Shown here: positions 1 to 8,466 of the stretch, piece after piece | Layout: each line of letters starts with the position of its first letter | How positions within the stretch are numbered: position 1 is the first letter of the stretch | DNA from: Opitutales bacterium UBA5694 | GTDB taxonomy: Bacteria > Verrucomicrobiota > Verrucomicrobiia > Opitutales > Opitutaceae | Direction: 5' to 3' | DNA length: 26,820 nucleotides | Assembly (NCBI GenBank): GCA_002420185.1 | Contig: DIHO01000007.1 | Location: forward strand, 39,839 to 66,658 | Translations under genes and position numbers: made by a program | Notes under the pieces: model-generated | Databases searched by the model: none | Seen by the model: only the letters and a program-made list of their open reading frames with translations | Told to the model about the DNA's origin: nothing

Positions 1-1
1 A

Positions 2-46
2 GCCGTAGCCAAAAAAGCCGTAGCTAAAAAAGCCGTAGCTAAAAAA
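2..46 (+). repeat. Three tandem 15-base repeats encoding AVAKK
   Basis: The unit GCCGTAGCTAAAAAA occurs three times in a row, the first copy with one C/T change. It lies in frame inside the Lys/Ala tail and may continue upstream of the window. Each unit adds five residues, so copy-number change by slippage would keep the frame. Confidence 0.85.
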
Positions 47-886
47 GCCAACAAGAGCACTACCAAGAAAGTAGCTGGAAAGGTAGCCGCCAAAAAATCG
101 GCCTCGCCCTCAAAGGCACCCCCACCGAAGAAGACGTCCTCCAAACCAAAAGATTCTCCTTCGAAAAAGACGTCCGCTTCAAAAAAGGTTTCCGCTGAGA
201 AAACTCCCGCAATTGCAGGATTTTCCCTTGAGGACGCACTTTCAATCGCCAATTCTCGCAAAGCCGAGGACGACGCAGTCGCCAACAAGAAGGCGGCTAA
301 GGAGCGGGCCCAGAGGGAAGTAGAGGAAGCGGAACAAAAAGCGGAAGCACGCGTTCTTGGAGCAGCATCGCTCTCAGATATTCTCGGATTCAATCCAATG
401 AGTTCTACGGAATCCCCCATCGAGACTCGGAAAGTACCGAAAAAGCACCAAGCTTTCCATAAACTTCTTATCGAACTCCGAGACCACGTAAAAACCGGTC
501 TGAGCATGCACACGGAAGAGACGCTAAAGCGGTCCAGCAAAGATGACGCTGGCGATCTTTCTGGGTACAGCCAGCACATGGCCGACGCCGGTACTGATAC
601 CTTTGACCGCGACTTCGCGCTAAGTATGGTATCGAGTGAGCAGGACGCATTGACCGAAATTGAAGCAGCGATCGAACGCATTTTCAGCGGAAAATACGGT
701 ATTTGTGAAATGACTGGCCAACCCATCGACAGTGAACGTCTCATGGCAGTTCCCTTCACGCGTTACTCGGTCGAAACACAAAAGCAGCTAGAAAAGAATC
801 AAACGCGCTCCGTACAACGAGGTGGCGTTTTTGCAGAAGCCTCATCCGAAGACGCGATAACCTTCTCTGACGGGGATTCTGAGTAG
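2..886 (+). CDS. Histone H1-like Lys/Ala-rich tail fused to a DksA/TraR-type regulator (5' partial)
   Basis: The frame is open from the window edge, so the start lies outside; 294 residues are visible. An internal ATG at 398 exists, but the frame upstream is open and clearly coding. Residues 1 to about 75 are Lys/Ala/Ser/Pro-rich, with AVAKK repeats like histone H1-type bacterial DNA-binding tails. A charged helical stretch follows (about 85-120). The C-terminal 160 residues resemble the DksA/TraR family: a coiled coil, an ADAGTDTFDRDF segment, then GKYGICEMTGQPIDSERL. In classical DksA this last part is a four-cysteine zinc finger; here only the first Cys remains and the other three positions are Thr, Ser and Thr. 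Family knowledge suggests binding to the RNA polymerase secondary channel; the basic tail suggests DNA binding. Both roles are inferred. lspA starts 14 bases downstream, probably in the same transcript. Confidence 0.85.
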   Translation, partial: AVAKKAVAKKAVAKKANKSTTKKVAGKVAAKKSASPSKAPPPKKTSSKPKDSPSKKTSASKKVSAEKTPAIAGFSLEDALSIANSRKAEDDAVANKKAAKERAQREVEEAEQKAEARVLGAASLSDILGFNPMSSTESPIETRKVPKKHQAFHKLLIELRDHVKTGLSMHTEETLKRSSKDDAGDLSGYSQHMADAGTDTFDRDFALSMVSSEQDALTEIEAAIERIFSGKYGICEMTGQPIDSERLMAVPFTRYSVETQKQLEKNQTRSVQRGGVFAEASSEDAITFSDGDSE

Positions 887-900
887 AATTCAGATTTTAG

Positions 901-1407
901 ATGCAAGGTATCGCAGCGTACAAGCGAATCCATAGTTTGGCACTAATGGTTATCGTTTTAGACCAGGTCACGAAGGTTCTTATTGAGAAGACTTTACCCT
1001 ACGGTAGCTTCTACCCACCTCACTGCATCGAAGTGATCCCAGGGTTCTTCCATCTAGTCCATGTGGGAAACACCGGTGCCGCCTGGAGTCTTTTTAGCGG
1101 TTATCCAAAAGTTCTAGCGGTTATCGGCCTACTTGCTCTCGTTCTGATTTATGTCGGTCGCAATTCACTACAACTCAAACTACCACAGTCTCAATGGGCC
1201 TTCGGCTTGATCATAGGCGGAATCATCGGAAATCTTATAGACCGATTTCGTCTAGGGCATGTAACTGACTTCCTGGACTTCCATATTAAAGACTGGTTCT
1301 GGCCCAGCTTCAATGTCGCCGATTCTGCCATAACCATTGGCGTCGGCCTCTACATCCTGTTTTCCTTTCTCCCGCCAAAAGGTGAGCCTTCCAAAAAAGT
1401 ATCGTAA
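901..1407 (+). CDS. lspA: Lipoprotein signal peptidase (signal peptidase II)
   Basis: An inner-membrane aspartyl protease that removes the signal peptide of prolipoproteins after diacylglyceryl transfer by Lgt. The 168-residue length is normal. Visible family blocks are DQVTK (21-25), GNTGAAWS (56-63), GNLIDR (110-115), VTDFLDF (121-127) and FNVADSA (137-143). The catalytic aspartates are expected to be D123 and D141. Four hydrophobic segments fit the usual four-helix topology. The ATG at 901 lies 14 bases after the stop of the DksA-like gene, with no clear ribosome binding site; the family's N-terminal length supports this start. It converges on yicC. Confidence 0.96.
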   Translation: MQGIAAYKRIHSLALMVIVLDQVTKVLIEKTLPYGSFYPPHCIEVIPGFFHLVHVGNTGAAWSLFSGYPKVLAVIGLLALVLIYVGRNSLQLKLPQSQWAFGLIIGGIIGNLIDRFRLGHVTDFLDFHIKDWFWPSFNVADSAITIGVGLYILFSFLPPKGEPSKKVS

Positions 1408-1433
1408 CCGCTGACTAGGGAGGCTTTATTTTT
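1386..1433 (+). terminator. Possible intrinsic terminator of lspA
   Basis: GCCTTCC (1386-1392) pairs with GGGAGGC (1418-1424) with one G-U wobble, and TTTATTTTT follows at 1425-1433. The 25-base loop is long and the left arm lies inside the last codons of lspA, so the call is tentative. It sits where a terminator is expected between convergent lspA and yicC. Confidence 0.35.
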
Positions 1434-1485
1434 CTCGACCAACAGAATCAGACACCGAATCGACGGGGGCGGCAAGACTTTGACC

Positions 1486-2358
1486 TCATTCTACATTAGC
1501 TACTTGTTCACGAATCCGCTCGAGTTCGTTCTTCAAGGACAATGCGGATTTGGAAACATTTATGGAACTCGACTTGCTTCCGATCGTGTTTATTTCCCTA
1601 GCTATTTCCTGAATAAGAAATTCCATGGATCGACCCACGGGCTCGGCTTTATCAAGCAAGTCAGAGAATTGGCCCAAATGACTGTACAGTCGCGTAATTT
1701 CTTCGGAAACGTCACACCGATCTGCAAACAAGGCCATTTCCCTAAGAACCCGCTCATCCTCAACATCAATCTCCAGTCCAGCCTGTTCCAAACGGCCCAA
1801 CAGATTTTCGCGATGCTTCTTGACCATCTCCGGTGCCAATTTCTCCATCTCATTAAGTGTATTCATCATAACAATACACCGATTTCCTATGTCCTCACGC
1901 AGCGCTGCACCCTCCTTCTCACGCATCGAAATCAATTCATCCAAGGCGGCGTCCGCACATTTCATCAATAGCTGCTCAACGACTCCCACTGGCAAGACAT
2001 TTGCCTCTGACTCTTGCAGCCTAGCTAGATCGACGACGACCTGAGGTGTTATTTCTATAGAACCATCATGGCGCTCGGTGATTCTCTTCAATCGCTCAAT
2101 TCCTGCGTCGATTTGATCGTCAGACGGCAGCCCTGCCAACTCATTTCGCTCGTCCTTAATCTCGATTGAAAACTGTATTCTTCCCCTTCCGATCCGGTTC
2201 CTCGTTTTTTTAACAACTTGTCTTTCCAGTTGCTGAAACTCTTTTGGAAGAATGCACATGATATCCAGACTTTTCCGGTTAATTGAAGATATCTGTACAT
2301 AAACAGTGACGCCCTCCTCAATTAGTTCCGACCTACCAAATCCGGTCATGCTCTTCAT
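1486..2358 (-). CDS. yicC: YicC/YloC family endoribonuclease
   Basis: A 290-residue protein with the standard family start MKSMTGFGRSE and the conserved C-terminal block SMEFLIQEIAREINTIGSKS (about 244-263). Members of this family are RNA endonucleases; E. coli YicC acts in sRNA (RyhB) decay. In many bacteria the gene lies beside gmk and rpoZ, which is not so here. The ATG overlaps the stop of trpB as ATGA (2355-2358), so translation is probably coupled to trpB. Full length with no breaks. Confidence 0.95.
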   Translation of the reverse strand: MKSMTGFGRSELIEEGVTVYVQISSINRKSLDIMCILPKEFQQLERQVVKKTRNRIGRGRIQFSIEIKDERNELAGLPSDDQIDAGIERLKRITERHDGSIEITPQVVVDLARLQESEANVLPVGVVEQLLMKCADAALDELISMREKEGAALREDIGNRCIVMMNTLNEMEKLAPEMVKKHRENLLGRLEQAGLEIDVEDERVLREMALFADRCDVSEEITRLYSHLGQFSDLLDKAEPVGRSMEFLIQEIAREINTIGSKSSSINVSKSALSLKNELERIREQVANVE

Positions 2359-3593
2359 ACAATTTGTCCCAAGAATTCTGCTACCTGGTTAACATCTTTA
2401 TCTCCGCGACCACTCAGGTTAATAACGATAACTTTGTCCTTGGACAATTGCGGTGCTCGTTTGAGCGTGTAGGCTACAGCATGAGTCGATTCTAGAGCCG
2501 GTATTATTCCTTCCGTCCTACAAAGCATCTGGAAAGCCGATAGCACTTCGTCATCCGTTGCATAAGCATATTCAATTCGACCAATATCTCTGTAGTAGGC
2601 GTGCTCTGGCCCGATGGCAGCATAGTCAAGTCCTGCTGAGATCGAATGGGTCAGCTCTATTTGACCGTCAGTGTTTTGTAGTATATAGGTTTTGCAGCCC
2701 TGCAAGACTCCCAAACGACCTCCTTCAAAGCGTGCAGCGTGTTCACCGAGCTTTATTCCTCTTCCTCCCGCCTCTACGCCGACAAGCCTAATATCGGGTT
2801 CATTCAAAAACTCATAAAAAAGCCCGATAGCATTGGATCCGCCGCCAACACAAGCAATCATCTCGTCTGGAAGCCGTCCTTCTTTCTCCAAAATCTGCTC
2901 CCGAGTCTCTCGTCCGATTACACGGTGAAAATCGCGAACCATCATGGGATAAGGATGTGCCCCTAATGCCGATCCAAGAATGTAGTGAGTGTCGCGAACA
3001 TTGGTCACCCAATCACGCATTGCCTCGTTAACCGCGTCTTTCAGGGTTCTCTGTCCTGAATCAACCCCCCTAACTTCCGCTCCGCACAACTCCATCCGGA
3101 AAACATTGAGCTTCTGCCGCTCCATATCCACCGCACCCATGTAAACTACACACTCTAGTCCCATCTTAGCACAGACAGCAGCTGTGGCAACCCCATGCTG
3201 ACCAGCACCGGTTTCCGCGATAATACGACGTTTTCCCATGCGCTTCGCCAGCAATGCCTGGCCAATCGCATTGTTGATCTTATGGGCGCCTGTATGCAAA
3301 AGATCTTCCCGTTTAAAATAGATTTTTGCCCCACCAAGCTCTTCCGTCAGCCGTTCGGCAAAATACAGTCCCGTTGGACGTCCGGCAAACTCCTTCAATT
3401 GGTGAGCCAACTCCGCCTGAAACGCTGCGTCAACCTTAGCTCGATCATAATCTTCGCCGAGCTTTTTCAGGGCAGTCATCAGAGTCTCCGGCACATAGCA
3501 ACCGCCGAAGTCTCCGAAGCGCCCTTGGCCATTCGGCAGCAATTCCTTGTCGATCATTTCAGTAGTGATACCACTCATAGGATGCATAATCAT
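2355..3593 (-). CDS. trpB: Tryptophan synthase beta chain
   Basis: A PLP enzyme that condenses indole with serine to give tryptophan. The 412-residue length is typical. GRFGDFGGCYVPETLM (24-39) is the conserved N-terminal block. The PLP lysine is K105 in HTGAHKINNAIGQ, followed by the GAGQHGVATA block and the phosphate-binding GGGSNAIG loop. This is the TrpB1 type that normally pairs with TrpA, but no trpA or other trp gene is in the window. In-frame ATGs at 3587 and 3578 are possible alternative starts, and none has a strong ribosome binding site. Its stop overlaps the yicC start. Confidence 0.97.
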   Translation of the reverse strand: MIMHPMSGITTEMIDKELLPNGQGRFGDFGGCYVPETLMTALKKLGEDYDRAKVDAAFQAELAHQLKEFAGRPTGLYFAERLTEELGGAKIYFKREDLLHTGAHKINNAIGQALLAKRMGKRRIIAETGAGQHGVATAAVCAKMGLECVVYMGAVDMERQKLNVFRMELCGAEVRGVDSGQRTLKDAVNEAMRDWVTNVRDTHYILGSALGAHPYPMMVRDFHRVIGRETREQILEKEGRLPDEMIACVGGGSNAIGLFYEFLNEPDIRLVGVEAGGRGIKLGEHAARFEGGRLGVLQGCKTYILQNTDGQIELTHSISAGLDYAAIGPEHAYYRDIGRIEYAYATDDEVLSAFQMLCRTEGIIPALESTHAVAYTLKRAPQLSKDKVIVINLSGRGDKDVNQVAEFLGQIV

Positions 3594-3671
3594 TCAGCAC
3601 CCGATCGGTGGAAGCAATCGAAAAGCCGTGGGCAATAGACTAGGAGACGTATCCGAACAATAAAAGCACAA

Positions 3672-4178
3672 CTATCCTTCTGAAATCCGGTTCTTCAAAT
3701 AGCTTATCACATCCTGAAACTTCGTCTTATTGCCACAATTGGTTTCAACCAAATTTTCGTGTGCCTCAAGGCACAGCCGGGCGCTATCCAATTCGTCAAG
3801 TTGCCCGGCATCCAATGATTCTGTCACAGCCGAGGCATCGATCGCCTGATCGCCCAGATCCAACGTTGCGATGCGGTGAAGTCCTAAACCGCGGACAAGC
3901 GTTGTGTTACGCTCATTCAAATGCGCGAGAACCAGAGATCCTTTGGGCTCAAGCTTACGCAATTCTAGAGCACAGCCCGCCAGCACACCTAAAACCGTAC
4001 TGTCCATGCCTGTGCAACAAGAGAAATCAAAAACGTAGCTGCGACTTCCCTTTTTCGTCGCAACTTTCAAGAAGTCCTGAAGAGGCATCACATTCTGGAA
4101 CGAGGCCCTGCCAACAATCTTTACGGCAACAGGGTTTGAATTCGGATCGACTAAAAAAACCGGTACTTCTTCGGCCAT
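3672..4178 (-). CDS. STAS-domain protein (anti-sigma factor antagonist-like)
   Basis: 168 residues. Residues about 10-110 fit a STAS fold: alternating strands and helices, with CTGMDSTVLGVLAG (55-68) matching the phosphorylation loop of SpoIIAA/RsbV proteins, where S60 would be the target serine. The last 60 residues are a helical extension of unknown role. In known systems such proteins bind a serine kinase/anti-sigma factor, but no kinase, phosphatase or sigma gene is nearby, so partner and pathway are unknown. It is divergent from acnB. A truncated relative lies at 7544-7744, on the other side of acnB and in the same orientation. Confidence 0.75.
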   Translation of the reverse strand: MAEEVPVFLVDPNSNPVAVKIVGRASFQNVMPLQDFLKVATKKGSRSYVFDFSCCTGMDSTVLGVLAGCALELRKLEPKGSLVLAHLNERNTTLVRGLGLHRIATLDLGDQAIDASAVTESLDAGQLDELDSARLCLEAHENLVETNCGNKTKFQDVISYLKNRISEG

Positions 4179-4653
4179 AACAAGCTTTCTGCAATTAAGG
4201 ACATCAAACCACGACTACCTCCTCCAATTTGGCGTCTTAAGACTCAGCCTCAAGACAAATGGTAAACTACTAAGGCAGCCAGCTTTTTCAGCCGAGTCCG
4301 ATGTATCCTCGAGCATATTCCGAAGGCTTTACTACGTCATGGATAATCCACTACCACTCGCACCCTTAAAGAATTAGTCTATTTCTCATTAACCCCTGTT
4401 CATTATATATTTGCAAAAATCGAAATCAAGTAAAGCGGTCTCAATCAGGAGAGGATCCTATCAATCGCTGCCCTACAAATCAGAATCCATGTTCGCAATC
4501 ATTACATACGCCTAATTTACATGGACTTAACAAAATTCAATTAACTCTTCTGAGGTTTGGCTAAAACCGATCGATTCACCAAACATTAAGGCGAGGATAT
4601 CTGCAAATTCTTCTTGAAACCACCCCACATCAGAAGACATTTCTGAGAAGGCC
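4179..4653. other. 475-base divergent intergenic region, no gene seen
   Basis: It lies between the STAS gene (-) and acnB (+) and must hold their promoters. It is AT-rich, especially around 4380-4440. An inverted repeat, GTTTGG (4555-4560) and CCAAAC (4579-4584), lies about 70 bases before the acnB start and could be an operator or leader hairpin. No open frame with protein-like composition and no tRNA fold were seen. Confidence 0.5.
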
Positions 4654-7422
4654 ATGAGTTTCTATTCCCAATACTTAGAAGAGATCGATAAACGGAAAGA
4701 TCAGGGGTTGAACCCAAAGCCAATCGATAGCAGCGATTTGTTGTCCGAAATCATTGCGCAAATCAAAGATCTTGAGAGCGAGCACAGAAAACAATCACTC
4801 AACCTATTCATCTACAACACCTTGCCGGGCACCACTGGTGCAGCTAGGGTAAAGGCGATATTTCTGAAGGAGATCATTCTAGGCCAATCCACAGTCGAAG
4901 AAATCTCACCGACCTACGCCTTCGAGCTTCTCTCCCACATGAAGGGCGGTCCTTCAGTGGAAGTTCTTCTCGACCTTGCCTTCTCCGACAATGCTTCAAT
5001 CGCTTCTGGCGCCGCTAAAGTTCTCAAAACTCAAGTTTTTCTCTATGATGCGGACACCGACCGCCTGGAAACGGCTTTCAAAAGTGGGAGCGTAATCGCC
5101 AAAGACATCCTCGAAAGTTACGCGAAAGCGGAATTTTTCACCAATCTCCCAGATGTAGATGAGAATATCGACGTCGTCACTTACATTGCTGGCGAGGGCG
5201 ATATATCCACTGACCTGCTCTCTCCAGGCAACCAGGCCCACTCTCGCTCCGATCGTGAGCTTCACGGTAAGTGCCTGATTTCCGAATCGGCTCAAGCTGA
5301 AATAAAAGCTCTCCAGGAACAGCATTCGGACAAGCGAGTTATGCTCATCGCCGAAAAAGGGACTATGGGCGTCGGATCTTCCAGAATGTCCGGTGTCAAC
5401 AACGTCGCTCTTTGGACGGGCAAACAAGCAAGCCCCTACGTTCCCTTCGTCAACATTGCCCCTATCGTTGCAGGCACGAACGGAATCTCGCCTATTTTCC
5501 TAACAACCGTGGATGTCACAGGCGGTATCGGTATTGACCTCAAGAACTGGGTCAAGAAGACCGATGAGTACGGCGAGATAATCCTCGACGACAACGATGA
5601 ACCCGTACTTGAGCAGGTCTACTCTGTTGAGACCGGCACTATTCTAACCATCAGCCTAAGGGATAAGAAGCTCTACAACGGCGAAAAAGAGCTCATCGAC
5701 ATTTCCGATTCGCTCACCCCGCAAAAACTGGAGTTCATTAAAGCGGGCGGATCTTACGCGATCGTATTCGGTAAAAAACTGCAAAATTTTGCGGCTAGAA
5801 CGCTCGGTATAGAGTGCGAACAAGTATTCGCTACCTCTAAGGAAATCTCTCGCCAAGGCCAAGGCCTCACCGCGGTTGAAAAGATCTTCAACAAGAACGC
5901 GGTAGGCATTGCCAGGGGAAAGACTTTGCACGCTGGTTCCGACGTCCGTGTTAATGTCAACATCGTCGGCTCTCAGGACACCACCGGATTAATGACTTCC
6001 CAAGAGTTGGAAGCCATGGCTGCAACCGTCATCTCTCCTACCGTCGACGGTGCTTACCAGTCCGGCTGTCACACCGCTTCGGTTTGGGACAAGAAGGCTC
6101 AGGCCAATATTCCGAAGCTTATGAATTTCATGCACAATTTCGGTCTCATCACTGGCCGCGACCCTAAGGACGTTTACCACCCTATGACCGACGTTATCCA
6201 CAAGGTATTAAACGATCTCACTGTCGACGATTGGGACATAATTATCGGCGGCGATTCCCACACCCGCATGTCAAAGGGCGTGGCTTTTGGAGCTGACTCC
6301 GGTACCGTGGCCCTCGCACTCGCCACAGGTGAAGCCAACATGCCGATCCCAGAGTCCGTTAAGGTAACCTTCAAGGGCGACCTCCAAGAGCACATAGACT
6401 TCCGAGACGTCGTTCACGCTACCCAAGCTCAGATGCTCCAACAATTCGGAGACAACGTCTTCCAGGGCCGCATAATCGAAGTTCACATCGGCACCCTCCC
6501 AGCCGACCAAGCCTTCACATTCACCGACTGGACAGCAGAAATGAAGGCCAAGGCCTCCATTTGTATTTCTCGAAATGAGACGCTTATCAAGTCGCTCGAA
6601 ATAGCGAAAAGTCGGATCCAAATAATGATCGACAAGGGCATGGATAATTATGCCCAAGTCCTCCAAGGTTTAATCGACAAGGCTAACAATCGCATCGCTG
6701 AGATCCGATCAGGTGAAAAGCCAGCTCTCACTCCTGACTCCGACGCCAAGTACTTCGCTGAATTTGTGGTAGACCTCGACCTCATCGTCGAGCCGATGAT
6801 CGCGGACCCAGACGTAAACAACGAAGACGCGTCCAAGCGCTACACGCACGATACGATCAGAGACCTTACCTTCTACAGTGGAGACAAGAGCGTCGACCTC
6901 GGCTTCGTCGGCTCCTGCATGGTTCACAAGGGCGACATGAAGATCGTTGCCAAAATGCTCCGAAACCTCGAGGAGCAATACGGCAAGGTCGAATTCCAGG
7001 CGCCTCTGGTCGTAACAGCTCCAACCTACAACATCATCGAGGAGCTCAAAGAAGAGGGCGACTGGGAGATTCTCCAAAAGTATTCAGGTTTTGAGTTCAA
7101 CGATGATGCTCCCAAGAATACAGCTCGCACCGAATACAAGAATATCCTCTATCTAGAGCGTCCCGGCTGCAATCTCTGCATGGGCAACCAAGAAAAGGCG
7201 GCCAATGGCGACACTGTTCTAGCAACCTCCACTCGCCTCTTCCAGGGCAGGGTCGTTGCCGATTCCGAACGAAAAAAGGGAGAATCGCTCCTCGCCTCAA
7301 CGCCAGTAGTCGTCCTCTCCGCAAGCCTCGGCCGCATCCCCACAATAGAGGAATACAAAAAGTCAGTCGAAGGAATCAGCCTAACAAAATTTGCTCCGCC
7401 TCGCGAAGCGATGATAAGCTAG
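4654..7422 (+). CDS. acnB: Bifunctional aconitate hydratase 2 / 2-methylisocitrate dehydratase
   Basis: Aconitase B isomerises citrate and isocitrate in the TCA cycle and can act in the methylcitrate cycle. The 922-residue protein has the AcnB order: a HEAT-like helical domain (about 1-160), the swivel domain (about 165-370), then the three Fe-S catalytic domains. The [4Fe-4S] ligands are C755 (in GFVGSCMVHKGD) and C839 and C842 (in PGCNLCMGN). Compared with E. coli AcnB (865 residues, ligands 710/769/772) it is longer, and the first-to-second ligand gap is 84 instead of 59. The block before C755, with IMIDKGMDN and VEPMIADPDVNNED, is what I recall from the longer AcnB subtype, so the length is probably normal. 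GAGAAGG just before the ATG is a weak, close ribosome binding site. Confidence 0.97.
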   Translation: MSFYSQYLEEIDKRKDQGLNPKPIDSSDLLSEIIAQIKDLESEHRKQSLNLFIYNTLPGTTGAARVKAIFLKEIILGQSTVEEISPTYAFELLSHMKGGPSVEVLLDLAFSDNASIASGAAKVLKTQVFLYDADTDRLETAFKSGSVIAKDILESYAKAEFFTNLPDVDENIDVVTYIAGEGDISTDLLSPGNQAHSRSDRELHGKCLISESAQAEIKALQEQHSDKRVMLIAEKGTMGVGSSRMSGVNNVALWTGKQASPYVPFVNIAPIVAGTNGISPIFLTTVDVTGGIGIDLKNWVKKTDEYGEIILDDNDEPVLEQVYSVETGTILTISLRDKKLYNGEKELIDISDSLTPQKLEFIKAGGSYAIVFGKKLQNFAARTLGIECEQVFATSKEISRQGQGLTAVEKIFNKNAVGIARGKTLHAGSDVRVNVNIVGSQDTTGLMTSQELEAMAATVISPTVDGAYQSGCHTASVWDKKAQANIPKLMNFMHNFGLITGRDPKDVYHPMTDVIHKVLNDLTVDDWDIIIGGDSHTRMSKGVAFGADSGTVALALATGEANMPIPESVKVTFKGDLQEHIDFRDVVHATQAQMLQQFGDNVFQGRIIEVHIGTLPADQAFTFTDWTAEMKAKASICISRNETLIKSLEIAKSRIQIMIDKGMDNYAQVLQGLIDKANNRIAEIRSGEKPALTPDSDAKYFAEFVVDLDLIVEPMIADPDVNNEDASKRYTHDTIRDLTFYSGDKSVDLGFVGSCMVHKGDMKIVAKMLRNLEEQYGKVEFQAPLVVTAPTYNIIEELKEEGDWEILQKYSGFEFNDDAPKNTARTEYKNILYLERPGCNLCMGNQEKAANGDTVLATSTRLFQGRVVADSERKKGESLLASTPVVVLSASLGRIPTIEEYKKSVEGISLTKFAPPREAMIS

Positions 7423-7438
7423 AAAAACTCTCAGAAAG

Positions 7439-7460
7439 GTGCGTGTTAGCGTGCATTTTT
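7439..7460 (+). terminator. Likely intrinsic terminator of acnB
   Basis: TGCGTG (7440-7445) pairs with CGTGCA (7450-7455) around the tetraloop TTAG, with two G-U wobbles, and TTTTT follows at 7456-7460. It begins 17 bases after the acnB stop. The wobbles pair only in plus-strand RNA, so it would work for acnB and not for the opposite strand. The short stem keeps confidence moderate. Confidence 0.45.
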
Positions 7461-7543
7461 GCTATCTGACGCCAATATCGACCAAGCAACGACATCGTTT
7501 AATGATTTCGCATAGCTAATCTGTAGCAATTTCAATTACGAAA

Positions 7544-7744
7544 CTACCTACTCGACACAAGAGTTGATTTCCACGCCGACAGGTAGCCTGAATCCAAAAA
7601 CAAGCGGTCCTTTTCGTAACTTTGAGTACCATCGAGGAACTTCTGCAGCGGAACCTCGTTTAAAAAACAGTCGCCAACAAAGAACCTGACCGCAACGGGG
7701 AGAGAATAGGGACCAACTACAAAAACGGAGTACTTTTCAAGCAC
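7544..7744 (-). pseudogene. Truncated paralogue of the STAS-domain gene
   Basis: The 66-residue frame aligns by eye with the first 66 or so residues of the STAS protein at 3672-4178. VFVVGPYSLPVAV matches VFLVDPNSNPVAV, and FLNEVPLQKFL matches FQNVMPLQDFL. Near the end KSTLVS lines up with DSTVLG, so the loop serine is kept but the preceding Asp is Lys. A TAG stop follows at once, and I saw no homology further on in any frame before acnB. It lacks the second half of the STAS domain and is probably dead, although a short expressed protein cannot be excluded. Confidence 0.6.
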
Positions 7745-7826
7745 ACAAGCACTCGAGACGCTTTGAAACTCGAATTCGTTTCACCCTTATTCGCTGAGTT
7801 TTAAAAAATCCCCTAAACGCGGGTAC

Positions 7827-8297
7827 TTAACCGAGGGCCGCCTTGATTGCGTCGAAGTCAGGCCACTGCCCTAGATCCTCGCTCGACTCGCTGTAAATAA
7901 CCTCTCCAACTTTGCTGATAACAACTGCCGATCGTTTGGCTACGCCTTTCATACCTAAAGCCTCCTCGAAAAGCACATCATAAGAAGCACTCACCTCCTT
8001 GTTGCAATCGCTTAGCAGCGGGAAATCAACATTTAGAGAGCTCGCAAAGGCCGCCAAAGCAAAAGGGAAATCAGTACTGATGCCGTAAACTTGAGCATCC
8101 AAATTTTTGTATTCGCTGATCGAATCTCTGATCGAACACAGTTCCTTTTCGCATGGACCCGAAAAGGCAAAAGGGAAAAATATCAGAACGGTCGCCGCTT
8201 TTCCAAAATTATCGCTTAACGTGACGTCGGAAAGACCGCTATCGTTTTTGTGTATCAAAGTGAAGTCCGGAGCTTTAGATCCTGTTGCAATTGCCAT
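7827..8297 (-). CDS. Peroxiredoxin (AhpC/TSA, AhpE/PrxQ-like)
   Basis: A 156-residue thiol peroxidase for H2O2, alkyl hydroperoxides or peroxynitrite. The N-terminal GSKAPDFTL is the usual first strand. The active-site loop FPFAFSGPCEKELC (41-54) gives peroxidatic C49, with Ser46 replacing the more common Thr of the PxxxTxxC motif. C54 lies five residues on, a spacing seen in PrxQ-type enzymes, where it can act as the resolving cysteine. Other supporting pieces are GISTDFPFALAAFA and FPLLSDCNKEVSASY. The thioredoxin encoded at 26720 could be its reductant, an inference from general biology. No strong ribosome binding site precedes the ATG. Confidence 0.9.
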   Translation of the reverse strand: MAIATGSKAPDFTLIHKNDSGLSDVTLSDNFGKAATVLIFFPFAFSGPCEKELCSIRDSISEYKNLDAQVYGISTDFPFALAAFASSLNVDFPLLSDCNKEVSASYDVLFEEALGMKGVAKRSAVVISKVGEVIYSESSEDLGQWPDFDAIKAALG

Positions 8298-8466
8298 AAC
8301 GGTTGGTGGCTTGAATTTATTTAATCCGTAAGAACCTCAGAGGATTGCGATTTAGGAATCCGAGGCAAATAGAAACCTTAAATATCTGCCGATTTAAGAC
8401 CATCGCAAGAATCGTCGAGCAAAAATCAAAATGAGCGGACAAATGACCTGCCAACTTACCAGGAAA

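Noticed and set aside
1480..1971. 163-codon plus-strand frame
   Set aside because: Antisense shadow of yicC, which has all conserved family blocks on the minus strand.
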